From assembly GCA_903837355.1 (NCBI GenBank), contig CAILUI010000364.1, positions 1 through 64,000 of the forward strand: DNA of 64,000 nucleotides, read 5' to 3'. A program made the translations under genes and the position numbers. The stretch is from an uncultured Victivallales bacterium. Its GTDB lineage: Bacteria; Verrucomicrobiota; Lentisphaeria; Oligosphaerales; JAFGRS01. This document shows positions 1 through 8,600 of this stretch, in pieces. Position 1 is the first letter of the stretch. Every line of letters begins with the position of its first letter. Under the pieces are notes generated by a model. That model ran no database searches. It worked only from the letters and a program-made list of their open reading frames with translations, and was not told where the DNA came from.

Positions 1-17
1 CGCACGCCAGGTATCGC

Positions 18-98
18 GCCCCTTCGGGGCTAAGAATCTGGGGTATGCCCGGCACCCAGGGCGGTGCCCTGGGCTGAGGGATTACGCCCCTTCGGGGC
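18..98. repeat. REP-like structured palindromic element
   Basis: Three hairpins lie in a symmetric layout. GCCCC-TTC-GGGGC occurs at 18-30 and again at 86-98. Between them is an 8-bp perfect stem, CCCAGGGC (55-62) and GCCCTGGG (66-73), with a 3-nt loop. Elements of this look are dispersed between genes in many planctomycete- and verrucomicrobia-like genomes; that is recalled knowledge, not a search. No transposase is present in the window, so if it moves it depends on one elsewhere. Confidence 0.7.
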
Positions 99-339
99 TG
101 AAGAGGCAGAGGCGAACCAGCGGCTTCTGTGACCGGGGGTGCCGCCGCAGGAGCGCAGCGGTGGGACGGCGGATCGAGTACAAGCAGACCCCTACGGAGC
201 TGACTTGCGCTCGGGATCATTGCCGGGCGCAAGCTGGCGTGGCGATGCCGTCCGCAGCGCTGCCGCGGCCAGGCGCGGCGGCGGTTCGCCCGCGAGGAAC
301 TGCCGCTCTGCGCAGTAAGGCGCTCCCGGTGGTCGCGTC

Positions 340-423
340 GGCTCAGCAGGCGCTTCGCCCTCCAGGCGGCTCAGCAGGCGCTTCGCCCTCCAGGCGGCTC
401 AGCGGGAGCTTCGCCCTCCAGGC
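340..423. repeat. 28-bp tandem repeat, three copies
   Basis: Three head-to-tail copies begin at 340, 368 and 396, each starting GGCTCAGC and ending GCCCTCCAGGC. The first two are identical and the third has two changes. There are no spacers, so this is not a CRISPR array. No reading frame here looks like a gene. It lies beyond the 3' end of the minus-strand DUF4091 gene. Confidence 0.85.
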
Positions 424-479
424 GGCGATGGCTCGGAGACGATCAGAGCGTTCGGTCGAACAGGCTATCGATCGTTTTC

Positions 480-588
480 GTTGTCGTTGTCAGTGAAGCG
501 ATAGCGAAACGGTTGTCGTTGTCAGTGAAGCGATAGCGAAGCGGTTGTCGTTGTCAGTGAAGCGATAGCGAAACGGTTGTCGTTATCG
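480..588. repeat. 32-bp tandem repeat, about 3.4 copies
   Basis: Copies begin at 480, 512 and 544, with a partial one at 576. Each starts GTTGTCGTTGTC and contains GTGAAGCGATAGCGAA; only one position differs between full copies. The GTTGTC part is complementary to the GACAAC-rich hexanucleotide tract that starts at 629, so the two blocks could fold on each other. Confidence 0.85.
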
Positions 589-628
589 TAGTCGGTTTTG
601 AGACAAGTGGTTGCCAGTGGATCGATTC

Positions 629-780
629 CGATTACGACCACGACAACGACAACGACAACGACAACGATTACGACAACGACAACGACTACGACAGCGATTA
701 CGACCACGACCACGACAAGGACTACGACCACGATTACGACTACGACCACGACTACGACCACGACTACGACCACGACGACA
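629..780. repeat. Degenerate hexanucleotide tract (NACGAC)n
   Basis: About 150 bases are built from 6-nt steps of the form NACGAC or NACGAN (AACGAC, CACGAC, TACGAC). Translations give only homopolymer-like Arg/Thr/Val runs, so it is not coding. It ends 12 bases before the stop codon of the DUF4091 gene. A second tract of the same kind is at 36929-37070. Confidence 0.9.
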
Positions 781-791
781 TGATAACCGAG

Positions 792-3461
792 TCACGGGCG
801 CTGGGTGAGGGCGGTGGCGACGGCGGTGCGGAAGCGGTCGAGGCGGTCGGGGGTGAGGCCGGTGGGGACTTCGAAGCGGGCGCCCTGGTTGTCGAGGGCT
901 TTGGTTTCGCAGGCGAGGGCCAGGCTGTCGCGGGTGAGGGCGCCGATCTGGCGGCGGTCGAGGCCGCGGCGTTGGGCCAGGAGCCAGAGGTACTCGACAT
1001 CCTGCTGGCCACGCCGGCAGGCCTTGAGACGGAGCGAGGGGACGCAGCCGTCGCTGCCCACGGGGGTTCCGGGGTAGAAGGCGATGGTCTCGCTGGCCTC
1101 TTTCCAGGCCTCGGGGCCGCCGAGGGTCAGCCAGGGCACGAAGCCATCCACGGTCTGGCCGTAGAGCCAGACAGCGCGGGCGGCGAGTTCCAGCGCCGTC
1201 GCGTTGACCTTGGGCAGGCCGCCGTAGGTCCAGAGGGTCTCGCCGAAGCGTTCCCGACGGTGGTCGACGCCCTGGCGGTAGCCGGCGTAGTTGCCGCAGA
1301 CGTTGACATCGATGAGGCCATCGAGGGAGTCGCGTTGGTACTGCGGCCGGGAGATATCGGCGCGGAAGACGACCGGCAGGCGCGCCTCGCCGAGGGCCTG
1401 GCGCGCCAGGCGGCCGAAGAAGGCCAGAGCCAGGAAGTCGTCGGCATAGGCGGGCTCGTCGAGCAGCCAGAAACTGCTGCCGCGGCCGGGTTTGCCGGTC
1501 TTCACATCGAACTGCTTGTAGTAGAACTTGTTATTGAGATAGACCTGGAACCGGGTCTGGGTCCAGCCTTGGTCTCGGGCGTGGGCCGCGAAGTCCGCCA
1601 GGATGGCCTTCCAGGCGGCCTGGTAGTCGGCATTGAAGCCCTGCTCGACTGGGCCGCAGACGCGCCAGTGGTCCTCGAAGGGCACGGCGTTCCAGGCGTA
1701 GCCGGCAGCCATGGTGACGGGCCAGTTCTCGTGCAGTGGGAGGTAGAAGTGGTCGAGGGGTAGGCCGGCGCGCGGGGTACCGGCGAAGGCAGTGCCATCG
1801 AACAGCGGCCCGAAGCGTGCGTCGAAGGCGCTCCAGTCGGCGACGCGCAGCGCAGCTCCCTGGCCGGTGAGGGGCGGTGCGGCATCGTCGCCGATGATGC
1901 CGCGCTGGGAGTAGTGCAGGACAGCCAGGCAGGTGCGGTGCTGTTGGCTCTGCACGTAGAAGTCGCGTTCGGCAGCCAGGAACTTCGGTTCCGAGGGCTC
2001 GCCCCAGGTTCGGCCGGGGCTGCTGTAGGCATTCATGGACCAGACGAAATGCAGGTCATCGGGGATGAGGAATGGGTAGACCTCCAGGGAGAGCGGCAGG
2101 CGGAACTCCGGGACGCCGCGGGCGGCGATGGTGACGGTTCCGTCGTAGCGGCCGGGGGGCGCCTGGCGCGGAATGAAGAACTCGACGTAGAGCGTCTGGT
2201 TGCGCTGTCCGGGCACGCCGTTCTCGGCCCACGGGATGTCGAAGGCGTCGCGGATCGGCACCAGCGGATCGGCGTACCAGGCGCCCTCCACGGGCAGGTA
2301 CCAGGCGCGGGAGACGGTGCTGTGCTCAAGGCGCAGGGCGGCGCTGTCTGCCCCCTCCTGGCGCAGGGCGGGGTCGAGGGTGACACGGACCTCGGCCAGC
2401 GTCGCGGCAACGGCCTCGATGACGATCTGGAAGGCGACCCACTCGCCCGCCGCGCCGCCGGCCGTAATGCGTCCCGCGGTCCCGTCCCAGGCCGGGTTCG
2501 CACGCCGGTAAGTGCCTGCCGCTGGGCCCGCGTAGGAGACGCCCGGTTCCTCGAGGAGGTTGCCGGTAACCGGGTTGACCTTGAGTAGATCCGGCAGGGC
2601 CCAGACGCGCATGGCGGCATTGCGGACGCTCGGCTCAAGCCCCGCAACCTCCTTGGCTGCAGGAAGAACCAGAAGATCGTGCGGTGGGGTGATCGGCGGC
2701 GGCGGTTGGCCGCCGGGCCCGGCGGTGGCGGTGGCGGTCGGCGCTGCCGGGGCCGGGGTCTCGGCGGCGGGGCGCAGGGTCGCCTGCAGGCGGGGACCCC
2801 GGTCGCCGGATTCACGGCTATAGACGTAGTTGTTGTCGAAGCAGGTATCTGGGCGGACCTCTTTGGGGATGTTCATGACCTCGCCGTTGTCGTCGGCGAT
2901 GGCGAGACCGTAGGAGCGCCCCTGGGCCAGGGCCTCGAGCAGTCGCGCCTCGATGGGCACGGCGAAGACCCCGTCCGCGGGGGGCTCGAGGTAGACGCGG
3001 TGCCAGGTGGTGCCGCCGCTGCCGAAGCTCGCATAGGTGAAGTCCGTGCCGGCACCGGCCCAGTCCCGGCGGCCCTGCTCCGGGGAGAGGAAGGTCGATT
3101 CGCCGTCCTGTGCCGGTTCCTGCTGGGTGCGGGCGCCTTCGACCCAGGGGCAGGCGACCGTCGACACGCCGAGCTTGCGCAGCATGGGGTTGGGGATGGC
3201 ACTGGTCAGGTACAGCGTCGCGCTGGCCACGGCGCGGCCGCGGATGGCGCTGGTGTCGAAGTCCAGCAGCAGGACATTCTCGATGCCCTTGATCTTGATG
3301 CGCGGGCAGGCCCCCATGTTGTGCGTGACTTCGGACGGGTGACAGCAGATCGAGGTATCGGCGGTGCAGGGCAGGGAGACGACCTCGGCAGCGGCCGTCG
3401 CCGCCAGGCTGCAGAGGGCGATCCCTGCCGCCGTCGCCGTGGTCAGGTGGCGGATGTTCAT
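792..3461 (-). CDS. Exported DUF4091 glycoside-hydrolase-like protein with N-terminal DNRLRE-like domain
   Basis: A protein of 889 residues starting at ATG 3461 with a clear signal peptide (MNIRHLTTATA...AATAAA). The start overlaps the stop of the upstream ResB-fusion gene as ATGA. Residues about 25-230 form a cysteine-containing beta-sandwich of the DNRLRE type (ADTSICCHPSE, GIENVLLLDFDTS). A Pro/Ala/Gly linker follows, then a large domain whose C-terminus carries the DUF4091 pattern RLKACRRGQQDVEYLWLL. DUF4091 is related to GH123-type (beta/alpha)8 enzymes, so a secreted or periplasmic carbohydrate-active role is likely but the substrate cannot be read. It is odd that such a protein is translationally coupled to a cytochrome c biogenesis gene. 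A longer in-frame extension to 3830 is rejected because it lacks a signal peptide and lies inside the upstream gene. Confidence 0.85.
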   Translation of the reverse strand: MNIRHLTTATAAGIALCSLAATAAAEVVSLPCTADTSICCHPSEVTHNMGACPRIKIKGIENVLLLDFDTSAIRGRAVASATLYLTSAIPNPMLRKLGVSTVACPWVEGARTQQEPAQDGESTFLSPEQGRRDWAGAGTDFTYASFGSGGTTWHRVYLEPPADGVFAVPIEARLLEALAQGRSYGLAIADDNGEVMNIPKEVRPDTCFDNNYVYSRESGDRGPRLQATLRPAAETPAPAAPTATATAGPGGQPPPPITPPHDLLVLPAAKEVAGLEPSVRNAAMRVWALPDLLKVNPVTGNLLEEPGVSYAGPAAGTYRRANPAWDGTAGRITAGGAAGEWVAFQIVIEAVAATLAEVRVTLDPALRQEGADSAALRLEHSTVSRAWYLPVEGAWYADPLVPIRDAFDIPWAENGVPGQRNQTLYVEFFIPRQAPPGRYDGTVTIAARGVPEFRLPLSLEVYPFLIPDDLHFVWSMNAYSSPGRTWGEPSEPKFLAAERDFYVQSQQHRTCLAVLHYSQRGIIGDDAAPPLTGQGAALRVADWSAFDARFGPLFDGTAFAGTPRAGLPLDHFYLPLHENWPVTMAAGYAWNAVPFEDHWRVCGPVEQGFNADYQAAWKAILADFAAHARDQGWTQTRFQVYLNNKFYYKQFDVKTGKPGRGSSFWLLDEPAYADDFLALAFFGRLARQALGEARLPVVFRADISRPQYQRDSLDGLIDVNVCGNYAGYRQGVDHRRERFGETLWTYGGLPKVNATALELAARAVWLYGQTVDGFVPWLTLGGPEAWKEASETIAFYPGTPVGSDGCVPSLRLKACRRGQQDVEYLWLLAQRRGLDRRQIGALTRDSLALACETKALDNQGARFEVPTGLTPDRLDRFRTAVATALTQRP

Positions 3462-5419
3462 GGTTGCTTCCCGTTGCTCGGTGCGGGTTCCTTGGCGGGC
3501 AGGCCGTGGGCGGCGATGGGCACCTGGCTGAGGGCGCTGGCCCGGCCCACTACCGGGGGAGAGGCGAAGCGGACCTCGGCCACGAGCCAGGCTCCGGTTG
3601 GGAGGCGCTCGAGGTGGTAGGACATGCGGTAGCGGTCCTCCGAGGGCTCGCCCACGACATCGCCGCTGCCGATCCGGCGGTCGGCATAGCGCCAGGTTTC
3701 GTCGGTGTCGACCACGACCGTCCCCGGAGCCGGCCGTCCGACGGCACGCACGGCGAAGGAGACCAGGGCGGCATCGAGGGATATGCCCTGGTCGGACTTG
3801 ACGCCGATGAGGCCCAGGACCTTCTTGCACTCGGCCGGGCCGGCGACCCCCTCGAGCGCCTCCGGGTCGCTGCTGCGGTAGGCGTCGATAAGGCGTTGGT
3901 TGTAGGCGCGCACGAGTTGGGTGGCGCGCTCGTCTGAGAGCCGGCCGCGGGAACCGCAGCCCGGCGTCAGGGCGGCGCCGAGGAGCACGGCGAGGAGCAG
4001 GGCCGAGCCGGGGGTGGGTAGCGGTGACCCCGGCCGGCTCGAGTGGGCGACCGGCTCGGGCCCGAGATGCTCGCGGGCGAGGGCCGCGAAGCGTTCCGCG
4101 CAGAGGGGCGCCAGGCGCGGTGCCCGCAGGGCCACCACAACGTGTTCGCGCCCGTCCGCCAGCGGCGTGACCAGGACCGCGGTGTCAACCCGGAGCACGG
4201 CGAACATGGCCACTGCCCCGGCGATCACGAGCCCGAAGCCGAGGTACACCAAGGGCAGGGCCCGGTCGCGGCTGCCGCGGAACTGTGCCCAGGTGCGGAT
4301 TGCCGGCAAGGCGAGCGTCCCACGCGTTCCGAGTGCCACCTCGCTGCCGGCCTCCAGTGGCCCGGCGAAGAGCAGGGCCCCACCGTCGAGGATGCGCGCT
4401 TCCAGGGCCCGCGGCGGACCGGCGTCGGGCCGCAGGGTGCCGCGCAGCCGGGCCTCAAGACCCGAACGCAGGGTGACCGAGCCCTGGAACGCGTTCTCCC
4501 GGCCGCTGACCGGGCGGAGCAAGACGGCCACCCGCTCGGTGCCGCCGGGATGGTGGGTCTCCAGGAGGGCGGCGGGGCCGTGGAGGGCGGAGAGGAAGAG
4601 CTGTTCCGCGCCCAGGTCGAGGGGGGTGTTGACGGCTACGCGTTGCGGACGTGGTCCGGCCGGGGTCTCGAGCGTGACCCGCGCCGCGAAGGACTGCAGG
4701 GCGCCATCGGGCCAGCGCGTGGTGGTCAGGGCCTCGAGACGGAGCGGGGAAGTCAGGGCAAAGGGCCGCGCCAGCGGGCCGCCCCACTGGGCCGCGTAGG
4801 CGCTCGGCAGGGGTGCCAGGGTCTCGCCTTCGATGAGGTCGACCGCGGCGGTCTGCGCAAAGAGCATGCGGAGGAGGCCGGCGAGGATGAGGACGAGGAG
4901 TCCAGCATGGAAGACCGGCGAGCCGAAGAGCCCCAGGCGGCCGCGGCGGGTGAAGAGCGGCTGGGTCTCGGCGGCGGCGCCTGGCGGCCGCGGCCGTTCG
5001 CCCTCGCGACGGTAGGTGGCGGCGCGGAAGCTCTCGGGCCGGAGCGGGAGGGTAGCCTCGCGCCAGGCCCGGCGCCACTGTTCGCCGATGGCGACAGCGA
5101 GCGAGGCGCCGGCGAGGACAACGAGCGCGGCGAAGGGCAGCGATCCAGAGATCGCGTGCAAGCCCAGGGCCGCGAGCACCGGGGCCAGGGTCGGATGGGT
5201 CGCCTGGAAGCGCGCGAGTTGGTCAGCGCCGACGACGGCGGTCTGTGGGATCACGGCGATCATGACGCCCGCCGCCGTGATGGCGGCGACCTCGATGACG
5301 ATGACCTGCGGCGAGCGCAGTAATCGGCGCAGTGAGTGCACGAGGCGCGGCAGCGCCGACGCTGCCGCCTGCACGCGGTCGTGCTCCTTGGGTGCGGGGA
5401 TGCCGGGGCTGCCGTTCAT
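3458..5419 (-). CDS. ResB/CcsB-like cytochrome c biogenesis protein fused to a lipoprotein-like C-terminal domain
   Basis: About 653 residues. The N-terminal part has the ResB layout: a helix after RRLLRSPQVIVIE (about 38-58), a second (about 95-113), a third (about 160-183), a large extracytoplasmic domain, and a last helix at about 387-410. ResB works with CcsA in System II to deliver reduced haem to apocytochromes outside the membrane, which fits the many CXXCH proteins next door. After the ResB part comes a second hydrophobic stretch ending LGAALTPGC (Cys about 488), which looks like a lipoprotein signal, then a soluble domain of about 165 residues with the YRMSYHLER..GAWLV pattern of small stress/IMS-like folds. 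It may be a true fusion or two genes whose boundary was lost. The start is uncertain: ATG 5419 was chosen because further upstream the frame runs into repeat DNA. Confidence 0.75.
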   Translation of the reverse strand: MNGSPGIPAPKEHDRVQAAASALPRLVHSLRRLLRSPQVIVIEVAAITAAGVMIAVIPQTAVVGADQLARFQATHPTLAPVLAALGLHAISGSLPFAALVVLAGASLAVAIGEQWRRAWREATLPLRPESFRAATYRREGERPRPPGAAAETQPLFTRRGRLGLFGSPVFHAGLLVLILAGLLRMLFAQTAAVDLIEGETLAPLPSAYAAQWGGPLARPFALTSPLRLEALTTTRWPDGALQSFAARVTLETPAGPRPQRVAVNTPLDLGAEQLFLSALHGPAALLETHHPGGTERVAVLLRPVSGRENAFQGSVTLRSGLEARLRGTLRPDAGPPRALEARILDGGALLFAGPLEAGSEVALGTRGTLALPAIRTWAQFRGSRDRALPLVYLGFGLVIAGAVAMFAVLRVDTAVLVTPLADGREHVVVALRAPRLAPLCAERFAALAREHLGPEPVAHSSRPGSPLPTPGSALLLAVLLGAALTPGCGSRGRLSDERATQLVRAYNQRLIDAYRSSDPEALEGVAGPAECKKVLGLIGVKSDQGISLDAALVSFAVRAVGRPAPGTVVVDTDETWRYADRRIGSGDVVGEPSEDRYRMSYHLERLPTGAWLVAEVRFASPPVVGRASALSQVPIAAHGLPAKEPAPSNGKQP

Positions 5420-5540
5420 AGGGGCTAAGATAATGGCGGCCGGGCGTCGGCGCTCTCGGCCGAGGACCGTTTTGCCTGAGGGTCGGGCGGCATTCAATGC
5501 CAAGAGCAGAATCAGTAGACTCGCGTCCCGCTCCTCTGGA

Positions 5541-5586
5541 GCCAAAGCGGCGTCCAGCCGCCGCAGTCCAAAGCGCGGCGGTTACG
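5541..5586. repeat. CCAAAGCGGCG-type intergenic repeat
   Basis: Two copies of the CCAAAGCG word (5542 and 5568) flank a GCGGCG/CGCCGC hairpin. The element lies downstream of the 14-haem gene and upstream of the ResB gene. Similar CTTTGGACTGCGGCGG words are, from memory, dispersed in PVC-type genomes. It could act as a transcript end or spacer between the two units. The rest of 5420-5676 shows nothing recognisable. Confidence 0.5.
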
Positions 5587-5676
5587 CCACGCGGTCCAAT
5601 ACTGCTCCACAACAACGTGTGGCACTTTGGGTGGCTGACGAGCCGTCCTTATACGGCATCCTGCCCACTACCGGCC

Positions 5677-8600
5677 TTACCAGTTCTCGGAGGCAGCGCC
5701 GCTGTGATCCGTGCATCCGGCGGTGCCGCTTTGACAGTTTGGCTTGTCGTAGGGCACGGCCGCCGTTGCCTTGGTGAAGCTCTGGATACGCATGGTGGTG
5801 AGGGTGTTGTTGTAGGCGTAGCGGGTGGGCATGGTGCCGTTGTTGTCGCCGATGAGGCGCGACATCTTGCCGCCGTGCGGAACGACAATATGGCAACTGT
5901 AGCAGGGCGTGGAACTGTGATCGCTGCGCGTATGTACCACGTTGGCCAGCGTGTGACAGTTGGCGCACCAGGCGGTGGCGCGGTTGGTGAGGGTGATGTT
6001 GGGCCAGGCGGTCGGTAGCGGCGCCCCGGTGCCGAAGTTGCGCAGCATGAACGGCACCGCCGAGCCGTGCGGGCCCTGGGCGGCGGGGCTGGCGGCGTCG
6101 GTGTTGTGGCAGTCGGAGCAGAGCATGGTCTGCGTGCCGACGGCGGTCCAAGGCGCCTTCATGACGGTTGCCGTGAGCGCCTTCGGCGCGGTGTTACCGG
6201 TGTAGCTATTGAGGCCGACGACGACCGGGTGTCCGGACCTGTTGGCCGGGTTGAACTCCTGGGCCAGGTCGGTTTCCGGCGGCGTGGTCTGCGTGCCGTT
6301 GGCCGAGAGGCCGTTCGGCGGGGTGGTGCCGAAGGTGAAGCTGGTGTGACACTTGAAGCAGACTTGGTACTCGTAGGTGGCCCCGGTGCTGGCGGGTATC
6401 CAGGTGAAGTTGGCGGCTGCGGGTGCGGCGAAGAGCGCCAGTCCGGCGTAGTTGAACTGCACGCCGCTGACTTTGGCCAGCGGGTTGGTCGCCAGATTGC
6501 GGGTGCTGGTGGCCGTGGTGCTGTAGGTGTGGACCCCGCTCTTGGCGGCGTGGGGGCTGTGGCAGTCGAGGCAGTTGACGTGGCGATTGGTGCCTGAGAA
6601 GACGCCGTTGTTGTAGGTGGAGGCGGGGGCGAGTTCGGCCGCCAGGTTGTGTTTGGCGTCGCTGTTCACCGGGTGCCGTCCGCCGGTCTTGGCCATGTCG
6701 GTGGCGGTGTCCTTGCCGGAGCGGTTGGTGCCGGTGGTGGCGCTGCCGTGGCAGAGGTTACAGGTGAAGGTGGCCGGGGTGCCGTTGGGGTTGATGGTCC
6801 CCGAGAGCAGGGCAGGGAAGTCGGAGTAGTGGACGGCGCCGACCGTGAGGCCGGTCGTCTGCTGGGTGGTGTCCGCCCAGTGGCACTTGGTGCAGTTGCG
6901 GTCGAAGGTCGAGCCGTCGTGCAGGGTGTAGTTCCAGGTGCCATAGGTCGAGAAGGTGACGTAGTTGTGGGCGCTGGCCGCGTAGGCGGTCTTGTCGACG
7001 GCGGGGCGGCTGGCGTCGACGGGGTTCGTGTGGCAGGAGACGCAGAGCCCGCCGCTGACCACCGCGCTATCGAAGTCGGTGCGCGCCGGGGTCCCGGCGG
7101 TGATGACGCCGCTGCCGCTACGGGTAACGACGCGGGCGCCGCTGGTGGCGGCGTTCTGATGGGCGTTGTAGTCGTGGGTGGTGCCAGCGGGCGGCTGGTT
7201 GTGGACGTGATCCTGGTGGCACATGTTGACGCAGGAGCGGGCGCCGGCGGCGGTGTTGGCGAGGGGGTTTGCCCAGGTGACGCCGCTGTCGAGGAAGTCG
7301 TCGTTGGTGCCGAGGACGCTGCCGAGGGTGTGCTTGCTGGTCTTGGCGCCGGACATGCCGGTGAGGACTGCGGCATGGCAACTGCCGCAGGTGGCACCGC
7401 CCGAGCTCTCGCTGGCGACGAAGCCGTTCTTGTGGTTATGGCAATCGACGCAGGGCCGCGTTCCGGCAGCGCTGGTGTAGTGCGTATCGGCATTTCCTGC
7501 CGCCCCGACGCCGCGCTGCCAACGCTTGGTCGTCGTGCCTGGCTTCACCGTGCGGGTATGGCAGACCTGACAGGGGCCGGTGCCGTCGCTATTGACGAAG
7601 GACGCCTGGGCCACGGCCGCGGAGTTCGAGTCGCCGGTGGTGGTGGAGAACTTGACCGTCTGCGCGGGGCTGTAGCCGTTGACGGCCGGTGGCGTGATCG
7701 ATTTCCGCAGGAGGTAGATGTTGGTGGTGTTGTGGGGGGTATGGCAGGCGCGGCAGCCCACTGACCAGGAGCCGTACTTGCCGCTGGACTGGCTCGAGTG
7801 GGTGGCGATGGCGTGACAGTCGAGGCAGAGCTGGTCCGAGTTGTCGCGCACGAGCAGGTTGCCATCGCCCTTTCCGAAGGGGTTGGCGGTGATCAGAACG
7901 GGCCCGGAGACGATGGTCTCGCCGGTGGCGTTGGCGGCGCGCGCCCGCAGCGCGTAGGCGCCGGCCGTAAGGGTCAGGCGGGCTTCGTAGATCCCGGCGT
8001 TGGTGCCGACGGCGTAGTTCGTGTTCTGGGTCAGGGTCACGGTGTAGCTGGTACCGCCATTGAGGCTGAGCGTGGCGGTCAGGCCGGTTAGTCCACTGGG
8101 GTTGTAGACGTGGACCTGGGCGCGGATTTCGCCGGTCTGCGAGAGGCTGACCGTGGCGCCGTTGGTCGGGTTGACGATGAGGACGGTCGGGGCGGTGGTG
8201 TTGGGCGTGGTGCTGCCCTCGCTGGTCCCGGCGGTGATCGTGAAGGTGTTGCCGGTGCAGAGCGCCACCGAATTCACCACGGCGGGTGACTGCACGGCCA
8301 CGTCCCCGGTGGCGAAGCGCATGGCGAAGGTGTTACCGGCCGTGGCCCCGAAGGCGACGTTGGCGCGCAGGATGGCGGTAACCGCAGTGCCGTTGACGAT
8401 GGTGAAGGGGAACCCGGTGCAGGCGTACTGGGTGCCGTTCCAGGCGGCGGTACCAAGGAAGGCTCCGGTGGTTTCGTTGAAGACCTGCAGGCTCTGGAGG
8501 TCGGTCTCGGCCACGGCGGTCCCGGTGTTGGTGAAGCGGAGTTCGGTCACGGTGACGTCGCCGAGGCTGGCGGTCAGCGTGAGGCGGCCGACGGTGGTGG

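Noticed and set aside
161-496. Plus-strand frame of 111 codons at the left edge
   Set aside because: It runs through the 28-bp repeats and has no ribosome site or recognisable domain.
340-588. Possible CRISPR array in the 28- and 32-bp repeats
   Set aside because: The repeats are contiguous without spacers and no cas gene is present.
598-783. Thr-, Val- or Arg-rich open frames
   Set aside because: They are translations of the hexanucleotide tract in several frames and not proteins.
780-1763. Long plus-strand frame of 327 codons opposite the DUF4091 gene
   Set aside because: It is a mirror of the true minus-strand gene, rich in Gly/Ala/Glu/Val, with no motif or ribosome site. Many such antisense frames occur across the window because of high GC.
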